A stretch of 64,000 nucleotides of DNA, taken from assembly GCA_018646675.1 (NCBI GenBank), contig JABGUH010000046.1, positions 1-64,000 of the forward strand. Reading direction: 5' to 3'. This DNA is from Bdellovibrionales bacterium (GTDB lineage: Bacteria; Bdellovibrionota; Bacteriovoracia; Bacteriovoracales; Bacteriovoracaceae). How positions within the stretch are numbered: position 1 is the stretch's first letter; every line of letters begins with the position of its first letter. The position numbers and the translations under genes were made by a program. Shown here in pieces: positions 7,512-16,402 of this stretch. The notes beneath the pieces are model-generated. The model was given only the letters and a program-made list of their open reading frames with translations, was not told the DNA's origin and made no database searches.

Positions 7512-8090
7512 ATGAAAACGAACAAAAACAAGACACGAATTATCAAAAGAGCGGCCATGCTCATTGTAATAATGTTAATGGTCGTCGCCTGTAGTAAGCG
7601 GGACAATGTGGTTAACACTGGAAACTTGGACCCTACTCAGAGCAACTCACCTCTATTAGCAGATATTGCTCAGTATGAGGGATGTCCAAATCCAATTCGC
7701 CTACAGTACTCAACATCTGGAGTGGGAAGTGGTAGTAATGGACGAACCACAATTTCCGGTCCTTTTAACCAAGGGCTTATTAGTGGTACCGAGAGTGCGA
7801 TCTATCTAGGAAAAAGTAGTTTCCAAGATTTAATGGTGATTACCAAGATGACAAATGGTGGTGGAGTAATTGGTTATAATGTTACTCTTGCCCTATGTCC
7901 TTACGAGCCAATCATCAGTGCGCAGCGACCTCTTAGTAACTTCCAAGCACAAAATATTGTCTTGGATGACAATACTAACTGTCAGTATGGTAATGTTGAC
8001 TATGCTGTAGTCTATCTTACGGCCGAGCAAATTGGATATCATCCAACCGCTCAGTTCAGTACCAATTTTGCTCCAACTTGTGGACAATAA
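7512..8090 (+). CDS. Lipoprotein of unknown function
   Basis: A 192-residue lipoprotein: a basic N-terminus, a hydrophobic stretch and a lipobox ending in Cys ('MVVAC', C27) followed by Ser-Lys. The mature part is rich in Ser, Gly, Asn and Thr with four further Cys, suggesting a disulfide-stabilised beta-rich surface domain. I recognise no family. The ATG has GGGGAAAG upstream. A sigma-54-type promoter at 7442-7457 makes this gene part of a specifically activated regulon rather than housekeeping. Confidence 0.8.
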   Translation: MKTNKNKTRIIKRAAMLIVIMLMVVACSKRDNVVNTGNLDPTQSNSPLLADIAQYEGCPNPIRLQYSTSGVGSGSNGRTTISGPFNQGLISGTESAIYLGKSSFQDLMVITKMTNGGGVIGYNVTLALCPYEPIISAQRPLSNFQAQNIVLDDNTNCQYGNVDYAVVYLTAEQIGYHPTAQFSTNFAPTCGQ

Positions 8091-8361
8091 ATCAAGCAGT
8101 AACTTACAGTAGGACGCCGATCTAAACCAATGGAACCTTGGATCGGCCTTCTATCAAGTAAGATGTTTCAATCATAAAGATAAGTAAAAAAATAAGTTAA
8201 TACAGTAGTTATAGTTAGAGATGTAGTTGAAGTGATACGTAAAAAGTGATGTTTAGTTGTCAGTCACAGTTGAAGGCGAAAGTAAATGTGAATTTATAAG
8301 TAAGAGACAACTAGTGTTATAAGTTTATTTCTCACTGATCCATTGATGGATCGGATCTCCT
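8091..8361 (+). other. Gene-free interval, possible small RNA
   Basis: This AT-rich interval of about 270 bp has no plausible ORF. An imperfect hairpin (gccgatc 8116-8122 with gatcggc 8141-8147) follows the lipoprotein gene but lacks a T-run. A second hairpin at 8335-8354 (gatccat/atggatc core) stands just before the terminator at 8362. Two ordered stems ending in a terminator resemble the 3' end of a small RNA, but no clear promoter supports one. Confidence 0.3.
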
Positions 8362-8395
8362 AAAAGCCGAAGGTTCCCCTGCCTTCGGCTTTTTT
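8362..8395 (+). terminator. Bidirectional intrinsic terminator
   Basis: The 12-bp stem aaaagccgaagg/ccttcggctttt with an 8-nt loop is followed by further T, and by a T4 run when read on the minus strand. It separates the plus-strand lipoprotein region from the convergent lolA gene. Confidence 0.92.
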
Positions 8396-8396
8396 A

Positions 8397-9008
8397 TTAA
8401 CGGTCATTTTTATCGCTAAAAATAAAGACCTGATCCTTCAGCTTGGAATTGCTCCTAATTTGATCTAGGCTAATGGTCACTCGCTTACCATCGATATAGA
8501 TCAACCTGATATGATTAATCTGTAAAAATTGATGTCGTCCCTTCCCCTGAAAAGTTAAAACTGCCTTAGCAACTCCCATGCGTTGAGCACTTTTTTTAGA
8601 AAAGGTAAGTTGTGCCACCCTCTTCTTGCTCCACTTGACAGTATAGAGAGGATTACTCTTTAAACCTCGCTTCAAGCTATCAAAGAACTGAGTTGGCAGA
8701 CCATTTCCAGTCGAGCGATGAGACAACCCACCTTTTTCGCCTTTAAGATAGGGAGCAGTGTAGTACCAAGTATCTGTCGGATTGGTAATAAAAAGGACTC
8801 GATTCGGCTTAATTACTTCAAAGCGAAGCCGACCAGGGTAGCGATAGGCAATCTTACCATAGCTCTTTTTCTCTTTTCCGCTCAGTTTACTGATATATTT
8901 CTGTTCAAACTTCGCGCTAAATCCAGTTGGCAAAAAAGAGGTTTTAGTGGTGGCCCCAACAGTCAGCGGAGTGATCAACATTAAAAGAAAAATTATCGCC
9001 CAGTGCAC
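8397..9008 (-). CDS. lolA: LolA-like outer-membrane lipoprotein carrier
   Basis: LolA ferries lipoproteins across the periplasm from LolCDE to the outer membrane. The mature protein opens with 'FSAKFEQKYISKLSGKEKKS' and continues with 'GKIAYRYPGRLRFEV' and 'TWYYTAPY', the beta-sheet pattern of the LolA fold. The signal peptide is residues 1-18 from the chosen start. I prefer GTG 9008 because GAGG lies six bases before it; an in-frame TTG lies four codons upstream. It sits 20 bp after smc and shares the operon. The many lipoproteins in this window would be its cargo. A LolA-like paralogue with another role cannot be excluded. Confidence 0.82.
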   Translation of the reverse strand: MHWAIIFLLMLITPLTVGATTKTSFLPTGFSAKFEQKYISKLSGKEKKSYGKIAYRYPGRLRFEVIKPNRVLFITNPTDTWYYTAPYLKGEKGGLSHRSTGNGLPTQFFDSLKRGLKSNPLYTVKWSKKRVAQLTFSKKSAQRMGVAKAVLTFQGKGRHQFLQINHIRLIYIDGKRVTISLDQIRSNSKLKDQVFIFSDKNDR

Positions 9009-9028
9009 TTTTAACCTCAAAGATAGAG

Positions 9029-12000
9029 CTACTGCAACTGAATAGAGATCGCTTTAGAGATCCCAGGATCTTGCATCGTAATTCCATATAAGGTGTCATT
9101 TAGTTCCATCGTCTTCTTATTGTGGGTAATGACGATAAACTGAGACTTACTACTCATCTCACGCAACAGTTCAGTAAAACGTCCAATGTTGGCGTCATCC
9201 AATGGGGCGTCAACCTCATCTAGCAGACAGAAAGGGCTAGGCTTAACCAGAAAGATAGAGAAGATCAGACTAACCGCGGTCATCGCCTTCTCACCACCAG
9301 ACATCAGATTGATATTCTGCATTTTCTTACCGGGGGGACTGGCGATAATATCAACACCAAACTCATCATCCTGTTCAATGTTACCCACCATATCTAAGCG
9401 GCCCTGTCCACCACCGAAGATAACGGGGAAGACCTTCTCAAAACGTGTATTAACCTCCGCAAATGCTTGTAAGAAACGCTGATGAGACTTCTGGTCAATA
9501 TGGTCGATCGCTTGGCGTAAATCTGCCAAGGAGGCTTTTAATTCATCCTCTTGATCCTTTAGAAATTTATGTCTTAATTGTTGACGATCATACTCTTCAA
9601 TTGCCTGCCAATTAATCTCTCCTAGTTGGCCAAACTCACTACGCGCCGAAGAGAGTTTTCCTTGGTACTTCTTCACTTCATGGGGCTGCCGTTCTGTAAA
9701 ATCAAACTCTGCTGGATCAATCGCTACCTGACCTTCTGCACCCTCCTGAAGAAATAGGGACTCTAAACAGTTCAACTGAATCAGCATTGCCTGATCCCAC
9801 TTGAGGTGAGTTGCCAAAGTGTTTCGCAAATTAATACGATATTTTTCAAAAACATCTCGTGTTAATCGCTCTTCATCCTCTTTAATATGCCCTAGCTTAA
9901 CTTCACTAGTGGCATTTTTGCTTTCATTTTTTGCGATCTGCTCACTCAATTTTTTAACTCGCTCCTCCCGCTCCTGCATAGAGATTAACAGAGTGGAGAG
10001 CTTGTCCGTACTCTGTTGAAGGGCGCTCTCCTCTTGTTGTAAGTGAACCGCTAACTCCCGGTTAGCCCCCTCCATCGAAGTGATCTCCTGGGCACCTTGG
10101 GCCACCTCATCTTGCAGTTTCCCGATGGTCTCTTGATTGGACTCCATCCGTTTACAGTAGACCTCTATCTGCTGATCGATATCACCAATCTGACCATCTA
10201 AGCTATTTAGACGCTCCTGAAATGATTGAGCCTCAATCTCATGAGCTAAAAGTTCCTCGTGGCTCTTACGATAACTCGCTTGCTCCTGATCCAGCTCTAC
10301 CTGACCAAGTGTTAGTTCGTCCTGTATCTGATCCAGCTCAACTTTAAATCTCTTGGTTTCAGTGGTCAGCCTCTCCTCTAGTTCTAAGTTACTCAAACGC
10401 TCTACAGAGATATCTTCGCTACGACTACGTAGCATCTTTAAACGCCGCTCATTAACCTCGGAAGCCTCCTGCTGAGAGTCTTGTAGCGAGCGTTTGGCAC
10501 TCAACAGGGCCTGCTGTCTGACCAGCTCCTCTTTAGTCTGTTGATAACGATGACGAACCCCATCTCGCTCCTTGATCGCAGAGTTAAGCGAAACTTCCAG
10601 TTGATCAATCTCAATGGTAACTCTCTCTAACTCCTGTTGTAGTTGAACGATCCGATTATTACGATCAACGACACCGGGGGCCGCACTGCTTTTGGATGGA
10701 AGGGTTACAATCCGCCCACCTCGCTCACGGCTAACTACCACACTTCCATCTAGTGAAACAATTGAGTTAAAGTGCAAAGTTTTTGGTAATTTATCCACTG
10801 CCTCCAAGCTTAAATTCGTGACAATGTAGCTATCAGCTAACAGTGTGTTGATGGAGGAAGTAAAATCTTTCTCGCCACTTTGAATAAGATCTGCCAAAGA
10901 GTAGATCTCTCCAAACTCCTCTGGTGGAAAAGCTAATTTTAGCCGCTCAAAACTCTCATTAGAACTAACGGATGACTCACCACTAACAAAGTAGTCCAAC
11001 CCCAAGACTCGGTTCTCAGTATTGTTGCACCAATCATATAGTTGAGTAGCCTGATCCCCATCACGTAAAATAACCAATTCCAACAGATGGCCTAAAGATG
11101 CCTCAACTGCAGCAGTAAAGCGAGCATCACAATTTAACATTGATCCTAACAATTCATATTTTTTACCATGCTGACTACGAATTAGTGCTGCTGCCCCTTC
11201 CTGCACCCCGTCTAGCGAGTCAGCTAACTCTTTAAGCGATGTTAGTTGTGACTCTTTTCGCATCAACACTTCACGCAATTGTTGCAATTGCTCTTTGACT
11301 GAGCGAGCTTCCCCATCTCGTTGCTCAACTAAAACGGACTGCTCTTGCTGGCAAGACTGCAATTTTTCAACCATCTGCTCCAAGTCCACCAGAGCACTCT
11401 GCTCGCCGGATATTTTGGCGGTTAAACCTGCAAACTCCCGTTCCAGATCCTCTCGTTCCTGATTGCTGTCTTGTAAAGATGAAGCCAGCTCATTTAGCCG
11501 GTTAGTTACCTTAAAAAGCTCACTATCATGAGTAGTAAATTGACGGGTTAGCTGTTCAATTTGTTCACGTAAAGAACGTACCCTTTGCTCTTTTTGTTCA
11601 CTCTGCTCCTTTAATTTCTGACAATGCTCCCGCTCTTGAACCAGATCATCGGCTGATGTTGCCGAAGCAACCAGTTGTACTCGTTGCTCAACTATCTGAT
11701 TTTTACGAATCTGACGACTGCCCAGCTCCTCTTGAGACTCCTTTAACTCCTTCTGACGAACATCAATTTGCTCATCTTTCGACTCCCCCATTTTGCTCTT
11801 AGCATTGATTCGTTCCGCGGTAGTAGCATGTTCAGTTGAACGTTGGTTATAACGCTTCTGCTCTAGATCCAGCTGCTCGGTCTGTTCATCCCGAGAAACT
11901 CTCTCGGTGGCCAGATCCAACTCTAGTCGATCCTTCTCACTACGCTCTTGTTGTAGTGTATCAGTTAGATATTCAACCTCCTGCTGATGGTGATCAAACT

Positions 12001-12736
12001 GCTTTAGTAATTTTGCCTCTTGATCAGAGCTAACAATCAATTGATATCTTTGAATCCGCTCTTTGAGCTTACGCCCACGCCTCGCCTTTTGGGCCTGCAA
12101 CTCCAAAGTTTTAAGATTTTTTTCGACCTCTTGCTGTAGATCGGAGAGTCGAGACAAGTTACTGGCAGTCTGCTCCATTTTCCGCAATGACTCACGCTTT
12201 CTGGCCTTAAACTTGGTAATACCAGCAACCTCTTCAATCATCACCCGACGCTCTTGTGGCTTCGCCTGTACCAGACGCTCAATCTCCCCCTGAGCGATAA
12301 TCGAATACGATTTTGCCCCAGCACCAGTATCCATAAAGATCTCTTGAATATCTTTCAAGCGACATTGAGCGCCGTTAATTCGGTACTCGCTCTCTCCATT
12401 ACGATAAAGTTTACGAGATATCTGAATCTCTGACGGGCTGACTACTTTATTACCAATATGAATATGCTTGCCATCACTATTTTCCATCAGCAGCGTTACC
12501 TCTGCCCAAGGAGCAGGAGAGTACTTACTGGCACCAGCAAAGATCACATCTCGCATCGAGTTGCCGCGCAGGTGTTTGGCAGACTGTTCCCCCATTACCC
12601 AAAAAAGAGCATCCACGATATTAGATTTACCACATCCATTAGGACCGACAATACCAGTAATCCCGTGATCAAAAGTGACCACTGTGCGATCTTTGAATGA
12701 TTTAAAACCTTGAGCTATTAGTTTTTTTAATCTCAC
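9029..12736 (-). CDS. smc: Chromosome segregation ATPase SMC
   Basis: Structural-maintenance-of-chromosomes protein, the core of the bacterial condensin complex with ScpA and ScpB. It has the expected architecture over 1235 residues: Walker A 'GPNGCGKSN' (31-39), a long Gln/Glu-rich coiled coil, a hinge near 520-660, a second coiled coil, ABC signature 'LMSGGEKA' and Walker B 'CLLDEVDAPLDD' near the C-terminus. The start is GTG with AAGGAT upstream. scpA and scpB are not nearby. The gene lies between a DNA methyltransferase (68 bp upstream) and lolA. The length is typical and no break is visible. Confidence 0.97.
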   Translation of the reverse strand: MRLKKLIAQGFKSFKDRTVVTFDHGITGIVGPNGCGKSNIVDALFWVMGEQSAKHLRGNSMRDVIFAGASKYSPAPWAEVTLLMENSDGKHIHIGNKVVSPSEIQISRKLYRNGESEYRINGAQCRLKDIQEIFMDTGAGAKSYSIIAQGEIERLVQAKPQERRVMIEEVAGITKFKARKRESLRKMEQTASNLSRLSDLQQEVEKNLKTLELQAQKARRGRKLKERIQRYQLIVSSDQEAKLLKQFDHHQQEVEYLTDTLQQERSEKDRLELDLATERVSRDEQTEQLDLEQKRYNQRSTEHATTAERINAKSKMGESKDEQIDVRQKELKESQEELGSRQIRKNQIVEQRVQLVASATSADDLVQEREHCQKLKEQSEQKEQRVRSLREQIEQLTRQFTTHDSELFKVTNRLNELASSLQDSNQEREDLEREFAGLTAKISGEQSALVDLEQMVEKLQSCQQEQSVLVEQRDGEARSVKEQLQQLREVLMRKESQLTSLKELADSLDGVQEGAAALIRSQHGKKYELLGSMLNCDARFTAAVEASLGHLLELVILRDGDQATQLYDWCNNTENRVLGLDYFVSGESSVSSNESFERLKLAFPPEEFGEIYSLADLIQSGEKDFTSSINTLLADSYIVTNLSLEAVDKLPKTLHFNSIVSLDGSVVVSRERGGRIVTLPSKSSAAPGVVDRNNRIVQLQQELERVTIEIDQLEVSLNSAIKERDGVRHRYQQTKEELVRQQALLSAKRSLQDSQQEASEVNERRLKMLRSRSEDISVERLSNLELEERLTTETKRFKVELDQIQDELTLGQVELDQEQASYRKSHEELLAHEIEAQSFQERLNSLDGQIGDIDQQIEVYCKRMESNQETIGKLQDEVAQGAQEITSMEGANRELAVHLQQEESALQQSTDKLSTLLISMQEREERVKKLSEQIAKNESKNATSEVKLGHIKEDEERLTRDVFEKYRINLRNTLATHLKWDQAMLIQLNCLESLFLQEGAEGQVAIDPAEFDFTERQPHEVKKYQGKLSSARSEFGQLGEINWQAIEEYDRQQLRHKFLKDQEDELKASLADLRQAIDHIDQKSHQRFLQAFAEVNTRFEKVFPVIFGGGQGRLDMVGNIEQDDEFGVDIIASPPGKKMQNINLMSGGEKAMTAVSLIFSIFLVKPSPFCLLDEVDAPLDDANIGRFTELLREMSSKSQFIVITHNKKTMELNDTLYGITMQDPGISKAISIQLQ

Positions 12737-12804
12737 GCTTACTACATCCTTGTTATCATTTAAGACCTAAATATAGATCAAAATAGTTAGCATCCGCTTA
12801 TAAG

Positions 12805-14031
12805 CTAATAGGCAAATGCTCTCTCTCTCACTTTTGCAATCATCTCATCTGTCTCCAACGACTTGCCCACAATAGGAGAAGTCAGTGGTAATTTTTTAAA
12901 ACTTAGTGCCCGAACAAACTCCTGCCCAATTGCCCATGCCAACTTGGCAGGAACGGCATTGCCAACCTGCTTAATCTGGGAGCGTCGAGATCCACAAAAG
13001 ACATAATCATTAGGAAAACTTTGAAAACGGGCGCACTCCCTAACGGTAAAACGTCTAATCTCTGTTGGATGGTAATAGTGGGGTACCGTAGTCATTAAGG
13101 TGGGAGAAGGCAGTTTCCGATTTAAACGGTGGTAGTGCTGCTCTCGCAATCGTCCCTCTCGCATCTGCTCCCAATCTACATTTAGCTTTATCTTCCCTTT
13201 AAGGTAGCTCTCCTCATCTTTTTGATAGCGAATTCCCTTCCCTTCGGGGATTGCCTTTAAACGAGCGGCAGTTATCTGATTGACCTTGGTACTCTCCAGC
13301 TGATGATTATAGATCGATCCATCTTGGGCAGTAATATCCAACAACGCATCTCCAACTGTCACTGCTGGAATATAGTTCTCGCCCTCCCAATAGTCATGAG
13401 TAGGTACAGGAAAAGTCACCGGAGCGACATCACGACGATGGCCGAGAATAAAAGCGCGCTTCCGTCGTTGGGGCACCCCGTAGTGTTGTGCCTCCAACAC
13501 CTTAATTTTAACTTCGTAACCTAATGAGTTAAATTTTTTGCAGATAGCAGTCAGTGTCTTTTCATTCTTCTTGGAGAGAATGCCTGTTACATTTTCAAAT
13601 AACAGATAGTCCGGTGCCAGATACTTTATAATCCGACAATAGTGACGAAAAAGAGAGTTCCTTAGATCGTTGGGATCACCTCGGCCAACTGTTGAGAACC
13701 CCTGACAGGGTGGTCCTCCGGCAACTAGATGAATATGCTCCTCCCCTAAACGTGCCTGTAACTCTTGTTTGGTCAATTTTTCAATCGGTCCACAAAAGAC
13801 CTCGGCATCAGGGTGGTTATGTGAGTAGGTTTGACAAAAATCTGATTCAATATCAACACCAAGAAGGGAGCTAAAGCCAGCCTCCTCCAAGCCAATACTT
13901 AAGCCACCGGCACCACAGAAGAGATCAATCATTTTATACTTGCTCTTTCTGATTGAGGAGAGTCTTTGATCAACTCCTAATTTCAGCTGCCTTAGCTGCC
14001 TCTCATCCAATTGATCAATATTTATCTCCAA
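12805..14031 (-). CDS. DNA (cytosine-5) methyltransferase, apparently solitary
   Basis: A C5-cytosine methyltransferase of the Dcm/HhaI class. Motif I is 'MIDLFCGAGGLS', motif IV 'GGPPCQGFST' contains the catalytic Cys, motif VI is 'FENVTG', motif VIII is 'QRRKRAF', and motifs IX-X appear as 'RECARFQSFPNDY' and 'QVGNAVP'. All are present and in order, so the enzyme should be active. The target-recognition region (about 225-320) gives no readable specificity. TTG 14031 is chosen because AAGGAG sits six bases upstream; an in-frame TTG lies at 14046. No restriction endonuclease gene lies beside it, so it may be a regulatory or orphan enzyme, or a shield against foreign restriction. Confidence 0.93.
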   Translation of the reverse strand: MEINIDQLDERQLRQLKLGVDQRLSSIRKSKYKMIDLFCGAGGLSIGLEEAGFSSLLGVDIESDFCQTYSHNHPDAEVFCGPIEKLTKQELQARLGEEHIHLVAGGPPCQGFSTVGRGDPNDLRNSLFRHYCRIIKYLAPDYLLFENVTGILSKKNEKTLTAICKKFNSLGYEVKIKVLEAQHYGVPQRRKRAFILGHRRDVAPVTFPVPTHDYWEGENYIPAVTVGDALLDITAQDGSIYNHQLESTKVNQITAARLKAIPEGKGIRYQKDEESYLKGKIKLNVDWEQMREGRLREQHYHRLNRKLPSPTLMTTVPHYYHPTEIRRFTVRECARFQSFPNDYVFCGSRRSQIKQVGNAVPAKLAWAIGQEFVRALSFKKLPLTSPIVGKSLETDEMIAKVRERAFAY

Positions 14032-14189
14032 TCTCCTCTCCTTCAACTATCGACGGCTGTGGCCGTGGCCGATCAAAATGCTCAACGACTAATTTAAGTT
14101 CAAGTATCCCACAAATTATCGCAGACCGTCTAGCACAATGGCGCACCGGAATTGACAACTACTACGGGGTAAATATACCGTAAATTCAA

Positions 14190-14396
14190 TCAGTTGACCT
14201 GCTTGGGCGGAGTCAAAATCTCCCTTGCCAACTCGCTCAAAATCTGCTCTATCCGCCCCAGTGAATTAATGAGTAGTTGGTGCTCTAGGCTTGTTATTTG
14301 GGGCCTGATCATACCGGTCAGGGATCTAATCGCAGAAATTGGCGAGCAAAGATCATGAATTGCAGTCGTGAGCTGAAGAAGATTCTCCTCTGTCAT
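14190..14396 (-). CDS. Stand-alone histidine-kinase dimerisation (HisKA) domain
   Basis: The 68-residue protein consists almost only of a DHp/HisKA helical hairpin: the H-box is 'AIHDLCSPISAIRSLTGMI' with candidate phospho-acceptor H14, followed by a second helix 'LLINSLGRIEQILSELAREI'. There is no ATP-binding domain, sensor or receiver. The strong ribosome site AAAGGGGG before ATG 14396 argues that it is translated. It could be a phosphotransfer shuttle, or a dimerisation decoy for full kinases. It lies 158 bp from the methyltransferase gene and is probably its own unit. Confidence 0.7.
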   Translation of the reverse strand: MTEENLLQLTTAIHDLCSPISAIRSLTGMIRPQITSLEHQLLINSLGRIEQILSELAREILTPPKQVN

Positions 14397-14555
14397 CGTT
14401 TCCCCCTTTGTTTAATCAGCTATTTCTATTACATGGTCCTAGCGAATAATAGCCTCCATGCCAAGATAACTACCTTAATTTAAGCTAAAAGAAGCACCAT
14501 GCAGGAGAAATCCTCCTCTCTCTTATAGATATAAACATCGATTCATTAGCACTAA

Positions 14556-15494
14556 ATGAGTCAAGTTTTGGCGGTAATATCCGATCTAGTTGGTATGATA
14601 TCCACTAGAATAACTCACCAAATCACTCCTTTACTGCTACTGCTGCTTGCGACTCTGTTGAGTAGCTGTGGTGATAATATGGAGAGAGGGCAAGTCTCTC
14701 TTTCTAGTGAGATGGGCGGAGGAGATTTACAAAGCTATCGCCTGCTTTGGAATAACTCTTCAAGTAGCAGTGGTGGTCCTGCACTAAATGTTAAAATATC
14801 TAGTAGCTTTTTAGCCGAAGAGCAGCAGATTGCCAATTCAATGATGGAGGAGTGGAATAACTCTCATGCTGAACTTAAATTCTTTAATACTGACCAGATC
14901 GAGATAAGTGATAATTTGGAATTATCTGATGTCACTGCTTACAAAGATAATGAATTGGGGATCTATAAATCGCAACAGTGGTTTGAAAATGTATCCCCTG
15001 CCGCACTGGCAATCACCCAGTTTTTTGGAATTCGTCGGGATGTGGGTACTATCGCCGAGCGAGTAGAGTTAATCCATGCTGATATTATTGTTAACTACCG
15101 CTACTTTGACTTCTCCACCACTAATGACAGTAACAACAACAATTATGGAAATGGTAGCTATGATTTGGCTTCCGTTTTACTACATGAGTTAGGACATTTT
15201 TTAGGACTTGCCCATCAATCAGACTTCTACTCTGAGTCTATTATGCATCCCTATATGAGTAGCTATGATGTAGAACAAGCTACCTATCCCCAGGACAGAG
15301 ATGATCTACAGACAAACTACGATATCGAAAACACTCTGCTGAAATCGAACGCATTAATGGTAGCAGCACTACCGGCAGGTGATAAAAAGCAGGATAAAAA
15401 TATAAACTCTGAGAGTGATCAACTGGTCTATGGGATATTTGAGTTGCAAAGCAGTGGAAAATGCCAACATCGAATCAAAATATATCCGTTATAG
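14556..15494 (+). CDS. Matrixin-like zinc metalloprotease lipoprotein
   Basis: A predicted secreted metzincin. The zinc motif 'HELGHFLGLAH' (H210, E211, H214, H220) is followed by the Met-turn 'SESIMHP' (M230), the arrangement seen in matrixins. The N-terminus has a hydrophobic stretch ending in the lipobox 'LLSSC' (C38), so the enzyme is probably anchored to a membrane. A Ser/Asn-rich linker follows. The annotated ATG has a poor ribosome site; the in-frame ATG at 14595 gives a more usual signal length. The C-terminal 70 residues are unassigned. It is convergent with the lipoprotein gene ending at 15502. A role in degrading host, prey or matrix protein is inference. Confidence 0.85.
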   Translation: MSQVLAVISDLVGMISTRITHQITPLLLLLLATLLSSCGDNMERGQVSLSSEMGGGDLQSYRLLWNNSSSSSGGPALNVKISSSFLAEEQQIANSMMEEWNNSHAELKFFNTDQIEISDNLELSDVTAYKDNELGIYKSQQWFENVSPAALAITQFFGIRRDVGTIAERVELIHADIIVNYRYFDFSTTNDSNNNNYGNGSYDLASVLLHELGHFLGLAHQSDFYSESIMHPYMSSYDVEQATYPQDRDDLQTNYDIENTLLKSNALMVAALPAGDKKQDKNINSESDQLVYGIFELQSSGKCQHRIKIYPL

Positions 15495-15501
15495 TTGCCC
15501 C

Positions 15502-16386
15502 TTAATAGCTCTTATTCCGGGTTCTAAGTAACATATTAATCTTAAATCGATGAGCAAAAATTTTAGCCATCTTTACGCCATGGCCTTGATACAACTTCAA
15601 ATAGTCTTCCGGCTTAATCTTCCCCTCTACTAACTGAGCATTGACACCAGTATCAACAAAATAGTCGCTCAGATCTAGAATCTTTCTCCCTTTGGTATTT
15701 AGCAGGGCAACATTAAAGGCAGAGTTAGTTGAGATTAATCCACTGTTATAGACACAGCCATTGCAAGCAAATGAGTAACCACCGTCACTAATAATTATAA
15801 CTCCATCAACCTTTAATATTTTAGTAATCTCCGTAATAAGGGAACGGAATCGCACTAGCTGTTTAAAATTGGCCCCCATCTCCCAGTGTTTAATCAAACC
15901 AAAGGTAGGTAAAAAATCTGGAGAGATACCGGCCACAACTCTATTGATAGGAAATAGGCGTTCCCACCATGATGGACGTTTAATATCATAGTTCGGTAGG
16001 GGAAATTTCTTTGCTACTTCTAAAAGCGCTCCATTTTTAAGCATCTCCTCTTGTGACATGACAGTAAAAGGGAGTCCCATCATGTTAAGCTGAGATGCGA
16101 AGTGGTGATGAGCAATAGTTGCTGCCTCTTTGGGGTTTGCCGAAAGTTCTTCGCTCTTTCTTAAATTTATCAAAGACCACAACAGTGCTCCTCGCTGCCG
16201 ATATCGAGGGTCCTCCCGAAATAGTATCTGGGTCGGAACGGTCAGAGAGAGAACTGCTACCCGTTGAATCTGCTTTAAAGCGGTCTGATTGACCCGAAAA
16301 GGAACAGTGGTTCCACAGCCGATCAAAAAGAGAATGGCCACAAAAAACAGGGCAGAAGAGTGGATTTTGAAGAGGTTGTTCATCAT
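15502..16386 (-). CDS. Lipoprotein downstream of nuoI, function unknown
   Basis: A 294-residue lipoprotein: the signal segment ends in 'FLIGC' (C24). The mature part begins 'TALKQIQRVAVLSL', reminiscent of lipoproteins that assemble on the inner face of the outer membrane (CsgG/GNA1162-like), and later has 'VDGVIIISDGGYSF'. I would not assign it to a family on this alone. The gene is 16 bp from the nuoI stop, probably co-transcribed, and that gap is filled by a 15-bp palindrome. There is no obvious link to respiration. Confidence 0.72.
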   Translation of the reverse strand: MMNNLFKIHSSALFFVAILFLIGCGTTVPFRVNQTALKQIQRVAVLSLTVPTQILFREDPRYRQRGALLWSLINLRKSEELSANPKEAATIAHHHFASQLNMMGLPFTVMSQEEMLKNGALLEVAKKFPLPNYDIKRPSWWERLFPINRVVAGISPDFLPTFGLIKHWEMGANFKQLVRFRSLITEITKILKVDGVIIISDGGYSFACNGCVYNSGLISTNSAFNVALLNTKGRKILDLSDYFVDTGVNAQLVEGKIKPEDYLKLYQGHGVKMAKIFAHRFKINMLLRTRNKSY

Positions 16387-16401
16387 CAGTCGTAACGACT
16401 G
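16387..16401 (-). repeat. 15-bp palindrome between nuoI and lipoprotein gene
   Basis: CAGTCGT-T-ACGACTG on the coding strand is a perfect 7-bp inverted repeat occupying nearly the whole 16-bp gap just before the lipoprotein start codon. In mRNA it would form a 6-bp stem with a 3-nt loop and could lower translation of the downstream gene or mark a processing site. Confidence 0.55.
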
Positions 16402-16402
16402 C

